64,000 bases of DNA, taken from NCBI RefSeq assembly GCF_043290135.1, contig NC_134700.1, positions 237,988,088-238,052,087 of the forward strand, given 5' to 3'. The DNA is from Rhipicephalus microplus. Its lineage: Eukaryota > Arthropoda > Arachnida > Ixodida > Ixodidae. The translations under genes were made by a program, and so were the position numbers. The first letter of the stretch is position 1. Every line of letters begins with the position of its first letter. The notes beneath the pieces were generated by a model, which was not told the DNA's origin, did no database searches, and saw nothing but the letters and a program-made list of their open reading frames with translations. Of the stretch, positions 46,645-58,157 are shown piece after piece.

Positions 46645-47620
46645 TGCCTTGCTAGCGTTATTAATGAAGCACAAAACTTGCTTTGACGTTTGTTCCGAAG
46701 GTCTGGGTCAAACAACAGTGACCGCCCATCGTATCGACACCAACGGATCCCGTGTGATTCGCCGCCGCCCTTACCGTGTGTCGGCTTCTGAGCGCAAGCT
46801 TATAGAAGAACAAGTCAACGACATGCTCGCGAGCAACGTCATCAGGCCTTCGACAAGCGCATGGTCTTCTCCTGTCGTACTAGTGAAAAAAAAAAAAGAT
46901 GGCTCGGTACGGTTTTGCATTGATTACAGATCACTCAACAAAATCACTCGTAAGGACGTCTACCCAACGCCTCGCATTGACGACGCTCTTGATACTTTAC
47001 AAGGTGCCGAGTACTTTTCAAGTCTCGATTTGCGCTCCGGTTATTGACAGATTCCAATGCACGAGTCTGATAAAGAGAAGACTGCGTTTGCTACGCCAGA
47101 CGGGCTCTTTGAATTCAATGTAATGCTTTTCGGCCTGTGCGATGCCCCAGCCACATTCGAACGCATGATAGACACGGTACTGCGGGGATTAAAATGGAAG
47201 ACCTGCCTTTGCTACCTGGACGACATCGTCATTTTTTCGTCGAGCTTCTCACACCACCTGGAACGGCTAGACGAAGTCCTCACGTGTTTAGCTAAGGCCG
47301 GTCTCCAGCTCAACACTAAGAAGTGTCGGCTTGCCAGTCACAGCATCAAGGTATTAGGTCACGTCATCAGTAAACATGGCGTTGAGCCCGATCCCGACAA
47401 GGTTGCCGCGGTACTGCACTTTCCTACACCAACCACACAGAAAGACCTCCGCAGCTTCCTTGGCTTAGCGTCGTATTTCCGCCGCTTTGTACGTGATTTC
47501 GCTACTATTGCGGCTCCTCTGCACAAACTTCTGACCACGAGCGTACCATTTGTCTGGTCGGATGACTGCGAAGCCGCTTTTCACACCCTCAAGCGATGCC
47601 TCACATCACGGTCAAACCCT
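46645..47620 (+). pseudogene. gypsy reverse transcriptase, broken and truncated
   Basis: RT landmarks: [21 protein letters not shown] (motif 1 region), [19 protein letters not shown] (motif A), then an in-frame TGA at 47045-47047 where the family has Trp, then [15 protein letters not shown] (motif B) and [10 protein letters not shown] with catalytic YLDD at 47213-47224. It continues through the LGHVIS and [12 protein letters not shown] connection to [10 protein letters not shown], where similarity stops abruptly. Downstream sequence is unrelated AT-rich DNA. Confidence 0.9.
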
Positions 47621-47640
47621 CTTATGAGTATACTCAAGTG

Positions 47641-50098
47641 CCGCGAAAACTCAATTGTAATGACCAATGATTACTATAAAGGGATTGATAGAAAAACTGT
47701 AAAATAGGGGAATAGCAGGTTGTAGTGAGAAAACTATTATACAAGATGGAATATGCCAAGAGACGTCGGTGATAAGGATGAGAAAACTGCCGATATTTCG
47801 AATATGCTTGGATATTTAGTCAATATCACAGAACTGCCACAAGCCTAGTACAGGTATTGTGTGACGTCTGAAGTTTTGGACGTGGGAATTCTTTCAAGTC
47901 TTAACTTGACACTCAAATTGCATGTCCGAAAGTGCATTGCCAGAAGCTCTCAACGCTCCTGCGCCGTAGCAGATTTCAAAGTTTAGCTTTGCTGCAGTGC
48001 CATAGCGCTGTGTGGTGAAACATATTGCGAATTCGAAGGGGTGCTGGGTCACGTTGGGGTTGTGGGCTTAAACTTCTTGTTTTATTCTTCCTTTTCGAGC
48101 AATTGCGTTTCATTAACGTTCGGTACGAATATTTAACAGCCAGAATTCCTTCTTATAACCGATAATGCAGCATGTGGGCATTGCTGTAAGCGGGCTATGT
48201 CACCCTAGAAAACATACAAAAAAGATGGTGCAGCAGCTTCTCATTGTTATAACCGACATATTGTTAAAACCGGAATCGTCATAAAAGGGCTCTACTTATA
48301 CGTATCTCTATATTTATAGGTGGTGCGAAAGAGTGTGCCTTTTAACGAAGTCCTTACTTTTCTACGTATAAACACACGTTTACAGACGTAGTGACACTTG
48401 TCTAGAGTGCCAAGCCGGCTGCTTCAGCTGCCGTTCTCTGCTGAAATATGGTGAGACTGACGCCGTAATGATACCAAACGTAGTAATTCTATACGAGAGG
48501 TCATTCTACGGAAACATGAATGGAAGCTTGGAGCTATAGCGCGAGGTGGCAGCTGCGGACCACAGCAGTGTCCTCCGCCACGCGATCTAGCGCTCCAAGC
48601 AGGTGTGGCTCCGTCTGTACTATTTGAACAGATCAGGACTAATCGTACCAACACAAAACAAGTAGACACAAAGGGAAGCCGACGTAAATACAACGCAACG
48701 GTGAAAGTTGTTCCAGCGTGTGCGTAAACGGAATGCTACATTCGCGCAGGTATGAGCAGTGCTTCCACGAAGACAAAGACATTCTACTTGCTCTCTTAAC
48801 AAATAGATTTAGGACGTAGGCTCAGTAGCACGTGAATAAACATTGAAGTCAAGTTTACGAATTGTTTAAAGCACCCACAGATCCGGCCTCAAAGAACGGA
48901 ACTTCATCGAATGCGACCTGCAGCAACCGCCGTGGCAGCTGTCGACTTTCGCTGCCTGTGCGTCGAAAGTAATGAACTCTTCTTGCTTTAGTTCCGCCTG
49001 CTGCCTGCTGTACGTTGCGTTGCGATTCCCATTTAGCTCACAGCGGATAATGACATCAAGTGATTCCCTTTAAATTGCCTTGCTCACGGAACTGCGTGCT
49101 ATGAGCGCACGTTAATAGCACGTCCATGCATGGTTTGTTTGTATGTTAGTGTAAATTAATGTCTTTAATAGTGCGTGAAAATGCCAAGTTCTCTGCCCTC
49201 TTTATCGATTTCCTTCTCACTTGTCTGACCAGATGAAGATATTTACGATCTTCCGACCAAAGCCTATTCACTTCCGCAGCTTCCAAGCAGAGGAAATTGT
49301 CCTGTCTGCCTCAGAATGTAACCCTCGAGGTTTCGTAGCTGTATAACTACCAAAGGAAAGTGCTTGGCTTCGTCTGGAAGCTAATGTAAAAATGAAAAAG
49401 AGTCCCTGAATAATAAAAAAAAGCCTCTCTAAGGTAGGCATGCGTTTTTGCGCTTTTTATTTGTCGAAAAATATGGTAAAAAACATGGTCAAATGCTTTC
49501 CCTTTGAGCACTCTCAGAGTTTTCTGCTTCTTCACTGTCATTCGTATTGGCTAACCATAAACGCAATGACTGTACAAAAGGGCAAATGTGGGGCTGCGAA
49601 GCTCCTAATAAGAGCGTCGAGCATGTGTCCGTGCCTTTTTTTTTTTTCGGTGAGCGTGCATATAAAGGTTTCGTACTTTGATGAGTGACCGCTTCGGTAC
49701 ACTCCTATTGTGTCCCCGTCGTATCTTCATGTTCACAATGCAGCAGCGAACTTCTAATGAACTTTACGGTACGCATGTTCTCGGGCTGTACGGTAAATTT
49801 GTAGCAATATGCTGCATGGCTGTTGATAACAAAGGTTGATAATTCGCCGTGACTAGAACCAATTATTTCTATTCACCTGGCGTGCCTCACGTTTCAGGTT
49901 GCGAGCACCGGAAAATGCTAAATGTTTGGTTTCGTTCCTTTGAGAACATCGCAGCTAAGCGGGCGCTTCATGCGGAAGCTTCGGCGAGACTGCTTCGGTT
50001 TAAGGGATATTGGCAAGAATGTGCTCCACCTTTTATTCTTCATTAAATGTTTCTCCCAGCGCTACGCGTCGCCATCAGCTGTGTTTTTCTTTCTTTTC
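47641..50098. other. Intergenic stretch with one diverged repeat
   Basis: No gene is recognised. At 48120-48295 a patchwork of TTATAACCG and TTAAAACCGGAATCGT strings recalls the repeat at 2105-2265. Other short frames lack domains. Confidence 0.4.
48120..48295. repeat. Diverged 'TTATAACCG' repeat
   Basis: It contains TTAACGTTCGGTACGAATAT, CTTATAACCGATAATG, GTTATAACCGACATATTG and TTAAAACCGGAATCGTCATA, the same style as 2105-2265. Probably an old inverted-repeat element. Confidence 0.35.
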
Positions 50099-50112
50099 TG
50101 GATTTTGAGAGA

Positions 50113-50351
50113 GCCCCGCCGCGGTGGTCTAGTGGCTAAGGTACTTGGCTGCTGACCCGCAAGTCACGCGATCGAACCCCTGCTGTGGTAGCTGCATTTC
50201 TGATGGTGGCGGAAACGTTATAGGCCCGTGTGCTCAGATTTGGGTGCATGTTAAAGAACCCCAGGTGGTCGAAATTTCCGGAGTCTTTCACTACGGCGTC
50301 TCTCATAATCGTATGGTGTTTTTGGAACGTTAAACCCCACATATCAATCAA
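50113..50351 (+). mobile_element. Ruka-type SINE with 14-bp target-site duplication
   Basis: Full-length copy from GCCCCGCCGCGG to ATATCAATCAA. Perfect flanks TGGATTTTGAGAGA occur at 50099-50112 and 50352-50365. About ten scattered changes from the other copies, including in the B box (GCGATCGAACCCC). Confidence 0.96.
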
Positions 50352-50365
50352 TGGATTTTGAGAGA

Positions 50366-52071
50366 AGTAATTCAAGCATGTAAGTATGAATTCGCTTTCG
50401 AAATTTATTTACAACTTATTTACATGTACTGCCATCTACTGCCAAAATATATTGCAGGAGTGAATACATACATACACTAAAGAATGCAATATGAAAAATA
50501 GTTTATACATTGAAAAGAGAAAACTGTGTCAGTAAAGTACACACAGTTCGTAAGTTACAAAATTGCAGCAGTATATCCGCCAAAAGTGTGTCAGAAGCGC
50601 TCTTAAACGAAAAATGAAGCATTTTTTTGCCAAGCCTGACTACATCGCAGACACACGCTTTTTTAAAAGTTTGATGGTTATTATTGCGTCTCAAGACAAC
50701 GATGTATTTTGAAGAAGGCCCTGAAGTTATTCGTTATCTCTTTTTTTACTACTGTGAGAGCAGTGGCAACGAGACGAAAAGCTAAGACGTTCCTGAAATT
50801 GAGGGCCGAAGGAAAATAATGACAAGGTTGATGCTCTGTAGACAGTCAGGAAGCAAAATAAAGTGGAAATATAGAAGATCTAAGGGCAAGCTAATACCTA
50901 AGACCTGAATAAAGGTCATAAATCTGAAACAGCAGTTGTAAATGCACTAACAGCATGCAATTTATTCAGTGACTCCATAGAGATGTGGCTTGCCTTGATT
51001 CGTAGCCACAATTTTGTGTATGGGCGGAAATTGAGGCATAACTGAAGTGTTCGTCCTCATCTACACCGACCGAGGAGACCGGAAGAAGCTAAAATGGTTG
51101 ACGTTTGCGTAGAGTTCAGACAAACCCACTGGGCGCAACGCAAGGGGGACAAGCGCACGCTGTGTACCACATCTGCATGGAAAGAAGGTCCACCACAAGT
51201 TTTCTTTGCACAGTTCTTGAAGTTTCTCTCTGTACAACTTAACATCGAGTATTCTTGTGCAAGAAATTCGGCAAAATTACACCTTAGTGGCCCACTATTT
51301 TGAAGATGTTTCATGAGTCAATGGGATGTGTGCGTCCCACTCGTTGACTAATGGCCGTATATTGGTGAATATTGCTTCATAATATTTCTAAGCAAGTTAT
51401 TCAGTTATTTCGCACTCATCATTTATGTTATCACGGGAAAAATACTGATGAGCCCGCAGAGGGTCAAGCTGTTCCTGTACTGCCATATTTTTTGATGATA
51501 AGAACTTGTGTATGATATGATCACAGAAACTGCAGTTCATGATTTACGTTGCGCCCATGTAACCTTTTCGTTGAGCGATTGGCTTGCCCCCGATGGACTG
51601 TAATTACAGCGCCCGGGAAATGAACATTAACAAGATGGCAAACTGTGCCACTAAAAAAATAGAAACACAGATAACAGGAAGGAGTGCGACAGCATAGCGC
51701 TGACCCGCAGCTGAGCTGCAAGTCGTTACGGTATCACAGGTGAAACGAAAAAATATAACAAAAATATAAAGGGGCTGGAAGAATCTGCAGTATTAGTTTT
51801 CTATATACAGGGGCAAAGCGAATAGTCATCTCAAGCAAGTTATTTTTCGATAGCTTTGCAGGCAACGATGTGTACGCTTATGGACAGCAGTAGAATTACA
51901 GTGGACGCAATATCTTTTTCAAAGCATGTCCGCTAGTCATGAAATGTACCGCTATAGGTATATACGCGAGTTGGACATCGGCTTGTAGTTTTTTTTTAAC
52001 GTTTGAACGCCCACAGTACTATCAATACGAAGCGCTGCCGATGACAGAATTGCAGAAATGTGAGCGATCGA
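50366..52071. other. Intergenic stretch, nothing recognised
   Basis: AT-rich, lying 3' of the minus-strand EF-hand gene, and may include its 3' UTR. No conserved frame or clear repeat is seen. Confidence 0.4.
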
Positions 52072-52662
52072 TCACGTAAGTCCTTCGATGACTTGATCCA
52101 GGTCCGTAAAAATTGCTACAAACTCATCGTAGCTGATCAGTCCGTCGCCATCTTTGTCTGCAGCCAACATCATGGCGTCCACTTCTCTGTCGGTGACAGT
52201 TTCGTTCAAGGAGGACATCACGTGTCGAAGGTCCGAGGTGGTAATGTAGCCGCGGTCGTACTTGTCAAAAATCTAAAATTCAAGAAGGAGAAAAAAAATG
52301 GTGATTACATTTTTCTTTGTCACAAAACAACACACTTTTGCAAGAAGCTTCACTTTATCTGCTGCTACAGCGCGCATGTTCACTTGAATGATATGGCTGC
52401 AGTCTGAACGCTGTAGTTGCGTTTCTTGCGCTTACGCTTGCGCTTCTTGCGGATGATTGGCACGTGCATAAGCGCAATAATCACAGTAAGGTCTTCTTTA
52501 GGTTGTGATTCTTATCCAATAATAACACCTAGAATTGACGTGAACAGGTTAAAAACGACTGGCAAGACATCAACAAAACTATGGAAATTTTTAAGCTCCA
52601 CGTAACTTCTGTTCCCAAGGGAACAAAAACTGGATTTACAGACGGACGGCTTTTTTATGAAA

Positions 52663-52693
<31 letters not shown>

Positions 52694-53392
52694 ATTAACA
52701 AGTACACACTCTTAAAGATGCCAAACTTTCGCCATGAGACAACGCCATAATTGTACCACGACATCTACAAGGCTGGTAGCTGCACTGGCCTGGAAAAGAA
52801 CTCGGAGGTCTTCCTGGCCATCTTCTCTCGGACAGTGGGGCTGTTGGACCAGCACGGCCAGAAACTCGGCGAAGTTGACGCCGTCTCTTCCGCACGAATT
52901 CGCCTCGCAGACCATGCGTTGCGCTTCTACGTCGTTCGCTTCGTAGCCCAGAGTACGCATGACGGCGCTCATCTCCAGGGCGGTGATGAGGCCGTCGCAG
53001 TCCTGGTCGAAGAGTTCGAACGCCTGCCGAAAGTGGGCCGCCTCTTCCTCGTCGAGCAGCTCGCTCGGAACGTCAAGAGACTCGCTGCGTGTCGACAAAG
53101 AACTGTCCGAATTCACCGTGTCGGCCGCGGTACGGCGAGACTCGTACTGAGGAACACGCGTCGTCGACGATGGTTCGGCTAAGCTGACAGCGTAGCATCG
53201 CCGTACTCGCCTGGAAGGAAACCTCCTGAAGAATCGCCGATTCGAGCTGCCATCGACGATTGCAGAACAACTTCGGCTTTGTTCTTCGCCTCCTTCGGAC
53301 AAGCTCCGCCGGTACGAACCCGTTTCAAGTATTTCCACGGAAGGAGCATTGCCCGAGTCGTTTCTCCAAAGTACAACACGCTGCGCGCCCAT
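52072..53392 (-). CDS. Calmodulin-like four-EF-hand protein with basic N-terminal extension
   Basis: Predicted calcium sensor of the calmodulin/troponin-C group. Exon 1 is 53392-52790 (ATG in context ACCATGG) and exon 2 is 52272-52072; 267 residues in total. Residues 1 to about 115 are Arg/Ser-rich and of low complexity. EF1 has a canonical loop ([12 protein letters not shown]). EF2 ([12 protein letters not shown]) has lost its acidic ligands. EF3 ([12 protein letters not shown]) is degenerate. EF4 ([12 protein letters not shown]) is canonical. So two sites probably bind calcium. The exons join as LRVLFQ|IFDKYD, exactly in register with calmodulin's third helix, which requires a GC donor (CAG|GCCAGT) with a TTTTAG acceptor. 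An in-frame extension upstream of the ATG is open to a stop near 53600 but has no other ATG. The function beyond calcium sensing is not known. Confidence 0.85.
52660..52695. repeat. (AAAT)n microsatellite inside the EF-hand gene intron
   Basis: About nine AAAT units within the intron between 52273 and 52789. Confidence 0.93.
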
Positions 53393-53548
53393 GGTCGTCG
53401 CGTCAATATGTGCGTCTGTCCAGCGTGCACCATATGTTATAGTGGCTGCCGCGGATGCGTAGTTTATATATGACGAGGCGCGGCTTCCGGCCTTGTTTTC
53501 CGACAGCTGTCGCTTCACGTTGGCAAGCCGGTCGCTAAGCTTACTGCC

Positions 53549-53595
53549 ACCGGGCTGGCTGTTGTACACCCTCGCACCCCAACAGCCAGCCCGGT
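53549..53595. repeat. 16-bp perfect inverted repeat upstream of the EF-hand gene
   Basis: ACCGGGCTGGCTGTTG (53549-53564) pairs exactly with CAACAGCCAGCCCGGT (53580-53595) around a 15-base loop. It lies about 160 bases 5' of the start codon, in the likely 5' UTR or proximal promoter, and is GC-rich. Confidence 0.93.
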
Positions 53596-55002
53596 TTCAG
53601 GCAATGAATTGTGCCTCCGGCTGCCTACTGTGTTTACAGATTTCTAGCTGATGCGTGTTTTAACATGGCGAACAGAAGATCGTAGGAATAAAACGTGATT
53701 TCCATTTCGTTTATATTAGTTTAAGTATTTTTATTTACAAATCTGTTGAAGAAAGTGGGATTTATATATAGACATCTTTATTATTGTTCTATAAACACTA
53801 CTGGCCGAGATGCTCCGAATCGAGAAGACTTCATTTTATGCCTAGAATAAGTTCAGTGTTTAATGTCTCCCCCTTCTCTCTTTCTCCCACTAGTTTGTTA
53901 TAACGCTGTGAAACTAGTGGAATTTCGCCCCAACATGATTTCCAAGAACGTTGCCATAATACTGGGAAGCACGGCTAAATACGGCCTTATTTTTGTCTGT
54001 TGTTTTCTAATACACTGAACAGTTAGTGAATTTAATTTGTTAGTTCGTTTGCTTTTTCTTTATATAATGCTCTACTATATATACGAAGAAGATGCTGAAA
54101 AAAAAGGCAGACAGAGAAATTGAAAATTATATGGGCTATGAGGATTGAATCGCTGAAAAACATGGTATATATAATACGCTACCACACTGAAGGTCTGCAC
54201 AATTTTGTCAGACCACCTTTACTCGTGAAAAACGTATGTCCCGGTCATTCAAGCCTGCCATCAACTTCGTTCAAACACTCAAGGATATTGCACAAAGACT
54301 GGGCGTGTAGAATTGGCAACATTGAGCCTTAACTATTCTTCAGTTTATTAAACTTCTTCAGAGAGTGATAACTTGTATTGTCAGACCTCTCGCATGAGAG
54401 AAACAGGATGTCCTGTGGTGTCACACCTACGATATGAGCGAACTTCAAACGAAGTGTTTTGCACACAGAGCAGGTCGATGCAGCTGGATGTCGCTGTTAT
54501 ACGTCGACAGAAAAAATGTACCCTGAAATATCTCGCGTTGACTTTACGGAGAACTCGTCGGAAAATCAGAGAAAAATAGATGCTTGCCTGTATGGATGTA
54601 AAGGTCAAATCAAGTGGGATACTAAAACAGGAACAATCTAACTTGTTACTCAAGGAACAAAACATTGGCGAATGAAGAGGTCCTACAAGTTAGCGATATA
54701 TAGAACGTCGAAGTTGGATCAAGTTCTCTTTGTTGATGTGACTTATTTTTTCGCTTTTGTGGAGGAAAGTCTTCCCTAGCCGTTAAACTGGATGTCAGGT
54801 TAGTGATCCTTTGAAGTGATCTGCAGTAAATGTAGGCGCGTCGCAAACATTGCAGTTTTGCAGGCTTCACGATCGAGGCTTGATGGCCCATAATTTGCTG
54901 TGTGCACAATAATTAGGCCGCGCCTCTCATCTCACGGCCAGCTATAACAGCAAGAATTCAATGATGTACCATCGCAAATGATGCCTTACTTACGTGAAGT
55001 GT
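53596..55002. other. Intergenic stretch, nothing recognised
   Basis: AT-rich with no conserved frame. It probably includes the promoter of the minus-strand EF-hand gene at its left end. Confidence 0.4.
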
Positions 55003-55247
55003 GAGCCCCGCCGCAGTGGTCTAGTGGCTAAGGTACTCGGCCGCTGACCCGCAGGTCGCGGGTTCAAATCTCGGCTGCGGCGGCTGCATTTCCGATGGAG
55101 GCAGAAATGTTGTAGGCCCGCGTGCTCAGATGTGGGTGCACGTTAAAGAACCCCAGATGGTCGAAATTTCCGGAGCCCTCCACGGCGGCGTCTCTCATAA
55201 TCATATGGTGGTTTTGGGACGTTAAACCCCACATATCAATCAGTCAA
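55003..55247 (+). mobile_element. Ruka-type SINE with 13-bp target-site duplication
   Basis: Full length, from GAGCCCCGCCGCAGTGG to ATATCAATCAGTCAA. Flanks TTACGTGAAGTGT (54990-55002) and TTACGCGAAGTGT (55248-55260) differ at one base. A and B boxes are good (GGGTTCAAATCTCGG). Confidence 0.95.
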
Positions 55248-55260
55248 TTACGCGAAGTGT

Positions 55261-55656
55261 CATTAGCCCTGTTTAGCTGTATTTGACCACCCATATCGAT
55301 ATCTCACATCACTATGCACGTTAATGTTGCAAATGATATATCTTTTCTTCAGAATCCCAATTAGACCTTAAGTGACATCTTGCGCTTCGTCCTCTTGTTC
55401 TTCCGACATTCGATAGTTAAACACATGCTTTCCACCGTTTTTTTTTGTTTCCTTCCTTCATTTGTACCCTTTCCTGGTCCTGTTCATATCACATATTTTG
55501 AAACAGTCAATATATACCTTATACTTTTTTGCCTTCTTTTACGCACGTTGTAGAGTATGACCTGCAGTCGGGCAGTCGCGCATTGCCCTAAATGTAGCTC
55601 TCCAGGGATTTCGCTGCCGCACCGAAATTATTTTAAATACATTTTACAAAAACATT
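55261..55656. other. Intergenic stretch, nothing recognised
   Basis: AT-rich spacer between a SINE and the repeat element that begins near 55657. Confidence 0.4.
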
Positions 55657-56035
55657 GGCAGATCCTACGTACAGTGGGAATCAATGATATGCGAAGCACG
55701 AATGAGAAATGTTGATATGTCACTTTGAAATCAGCACAACGTTACGAGGTAGAGATAAATGATGCCGTACATGACTTCCGTGTCATGATTATCATGTTTG
55801 CATGTATCGTTTACCTTCGTCATCTATTCACCTCAGGTGATACCAAATTTAGTAATAGTGGAGCTAGTGAAACGGTCGCGAACACGCTATGAGCGTGGCA
55901 TGTTCTCATAGTCTTACATGACTCGCGTGCCAGGATTATCATGTTTGCACCAGTCATATACTTTCGTCATCCATTCACGTCACGTAACACCAAGGTTGGT
56001 ATATGTGGAGCTAGCAAAACGGCCGTGAGTGCGTC

Positions 56036-56430
56036 ATGAAGGGCCCACTATACTCCAATGTAGCGTTGACGCGCGCTCACAAAGGGCACAGCGACACTAC
56101 GTTAGCGAAACGCGAGCAATATATAGCCCGACGCCAGACGCGACCGGCATGACTGCAGCGTCTGTCGGCGCGGCCCGATGGCAACCAGGCGACATGCTGC
56201 GTTTCGCCCCGACGTGTTACCCAGGCAACACTGCGTCACCCTTTTTTCGTGACGGAGGGACGCCGGACGCGCTGAAACGCGCATGCGTCAAAGAAACGCA
56301 GCGCGGCGAGCGCCTGCGAGTATATGGCAGGACCGGAGCCTGTCGTGGCAACGCCGGCGTGACGCGACGAAAAGAATGCCGGTGAGCACGCGCACCGCGT
56401 CACGTCGAAATGTATTAGTGCATTGACTGC
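56036..56430. repeat. GC-rich block inserted in the tandem array
   Basis: Much richer in CG dinucleotides than its surroundings, from GGGCCCACTATACTCCAATG to ACGTCGAAATGTATTAGTGC. The two ends are loosely reverse-complementary (CACTATACTCCAATGTAGCG against the complement of CGAAATGTATTAGTGC), which could be decayed terminal inverted repeats. The 118-codon frame inside is not protein-like. Confidence 0.35.
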
Positions 56431-56682
56431 GGCGTGTAGTCATGTTATCACATGACACGAATCTCATGATTATCACGTTTGCACCAGTCACATACCTTCG
56501 TCATTCATTGAGGTCACGCAATACCGAATTTGGCATATGTGAAGCTAGCGAAACGGCCGCGAGCGCATCATGAGTGTGGAATGTAGTAATGTTGTTACAT
56601 GGCACGCACGTCGTCATTATTATGTTTGGATGTGTCGTTTAGCTATGTCGTCCGTTCGCGACGCGTAATACCGAGTTTGGTA

Positions 56683-56790
56683 CATTTATTTATTTTGAAT
56701 ACCTCAAAGGCCCCAGATGGGGTATTACATGATGGATGGGTACAGAATAAAAAAGTGATTCGAGGGCAATCTTGAATTGAGGCGAGTCAT
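56683..56790 (+). repeat. Insertion within one tandem unit
   Basis: A segment of about 105 bases (TTTATTTATTTTGAATACCT, CCCCAGATGGGGTATTACAT, GGATGGGTACAGAATAAAA) splits an otherwise normal unit. It reads like the 3' end of another dispersed repeat. Confidence 0.5.
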
Positions 56791-57737
56791 GTGAAGCAAG
56801 CGAAACGGCCGCGAGCGCATCATGAGCGTAGCATGTAGTCATGTTGTTACATGAAACGCAAATCTTGTAATCATGTTTGCACTAGTGTCATACCATCGTC
56901 ATCCATTCACGCCCCTTAATACCAAATTTGGTATAAGTGAAACTAGCGAAACGGCCGCCAGCGCATCATGAGCGTGGCATGTAGTCATGCTGTTACATGA
57001 CACGAATCTCATGATTATCATGTTTGCACCAGTCACATACATTCGTCATCCATTCACGTACCGTAATATCAAATTTGGTGTATGTGACGCTAGCGAAACG
57101 GCCGCGAGCGCATCATGAGCGTGGCATGTAGTCGCGTTGTTACATGACAATAATATCATGATTTTCATGTTAGGGTTGGTCACCTATGTTCGCCATGCAA
57201 TCACGTCATGCCATACGAGTTTTGCAACATGCCATACGAACGAAACCACCGCAAGAGCTTCAGGATCATGAACTGTAAATCATGACATTCATCACATATA
57301 TGTCACAATTTTCATGTTATGACTAGTCAAATATGTTATTCACACAGTCATGTTATGCCATAGCAAGTTTGGTATCGATACCATTATCGAAACGGCTAGG
57401 AAAACTAAAAGTCGCAGGCGGCTAGAAGGATAGATACGCTCCAAGTCGCCGAAGTTCGCTAATAAAACGCTTCGCATTTAAAAGGTGCACAGCTTGCCTT
57501 AGTGGTGCAAGGCTGGATGAACCAACACAGCAGAGCTAGTGTTCCGACACCCAAGGAGGAAGCTGCGCCCCCAAGCCCATGTTCTTGCTCTGCTTAAAAT
57601 GACATGGGCACCGCCGACGTGGGTGGGAACATACTACGTGGCTAGGGTTTTGACGGGAACATGTCACGTGACTAGTGTTACGTGATCCTCTTTCTCTTTC
57701 ATTTTTATCCCCTTTTTCCCCTTTTCTCTCTGTTGGT

Positions 57738-57739
57738 CA

Positions 57740-57826
<87 letters not shown>

Positions 57827-57830
57827 TCGT

Positions 57831-57897
<67 letters not shown>

Positions 57898-57912
57898 GTT
57901 TCTTTCTTTATT
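57738..57912 (+). repeat. (CTTT)n microsatellite
   Basis: Pyrimidine-strand CTTT array of about 175 bases with a few single-base interruptions. The Phe/Leu/Ser and Lys/Glu/Arg frames over it are artefacts. Confidence 0.96.
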
Positions 57913-58142
57913 TCTTTGTTCTTTTTCTCAGTATTCCATTTCTTTTCCTCTATGTCCCTCCTCTTTTTGCACGTCACTCCGTCTTTGTTCTCTCACCCAT
58001 AGAAGTCATTTCATCCCACGCCAGACAAATCGGCGCCGCAGGAGAGCGCAAGCATGGAACAAGTGTCCGGGGACCGAAGCAGAAGATGAAAAGGACGAAA
58101 AGAGCGCGCGAGGGCATTATGATAATTTTGGTGAACGCTGTC

Positions 58143-58157
58143 GGGGGGGGGGGGGGG
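58143..58157 (+). repeat. Poly-G tract
   Basis: About 15 consecutive G. Its length may be unreliable in assembly. Confidence 0.9.

Larger units (their letters stand above)
44224..47640 (+). mobile_element. Degenerate Ty3/gypsy LTR retrotransposon, 3' truncated
   Basis: In order: probable 5' LTR remnant (about 44224-44530, boundaries not resolved), a possible primer-binding region from TGGTGGAGCG (44532), gag, aspartic protease, reverse transcriptase. Homology stops around 47610 in the segment joining RT to RNase H. RNase H, integrase and the 3' LTR are absent. GC-rich coding sequence contrasts with AT-rich flanks. Several stops and frame changes show it is dead. Confidence 0.9.
55770..57270 (+). 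repeat. Tandem array, about 147-bp unit
   Basis: Successive units start with ATGTAGTCATGTTGTTACAT near 56434, 56581, 56833, 56979 and 57126. Each contains CATGATTATCATGTTTGCAC, TCGTCATCCATTCACG and GCTAGCGAAACGGCCGCGAG. Spacings are 147, 252 (holding a 105-base insertion), 146 and 147. Two older units lie at 55770-56035. It is interrupted by a GC-rich block at about 56036-56430 and the insertion at about 56683-56790. Confidence 0.85.
55657..57483 (+). mobile_element. Repeat-bearing mobile element A
   Basis: It begins GGCAGATCCTACGTAC...TGGGAATCAA and ends CGCCGAAGTTCGCTAATAAA...GCTTCGCATTTAAAA. Element B (59631-60606) has the same beginning and end. Near the ends ATGCGAAGCA and GCTTCGCAT form a short inverted repeat. 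The interior is a tandem array of about 147-bp units (55770-57270). No transposase is encoded, so it is non-autonomous. I cannot place it in a named superfamily. Confidence 0.65.

Noticed and set aside
57675..58002. Phe/Leu/Ser-rich 'membrane-like' frames and the opposing Lys/Glu/Arg frame
   Set aside because: Translation of the CTTT microsatellite.
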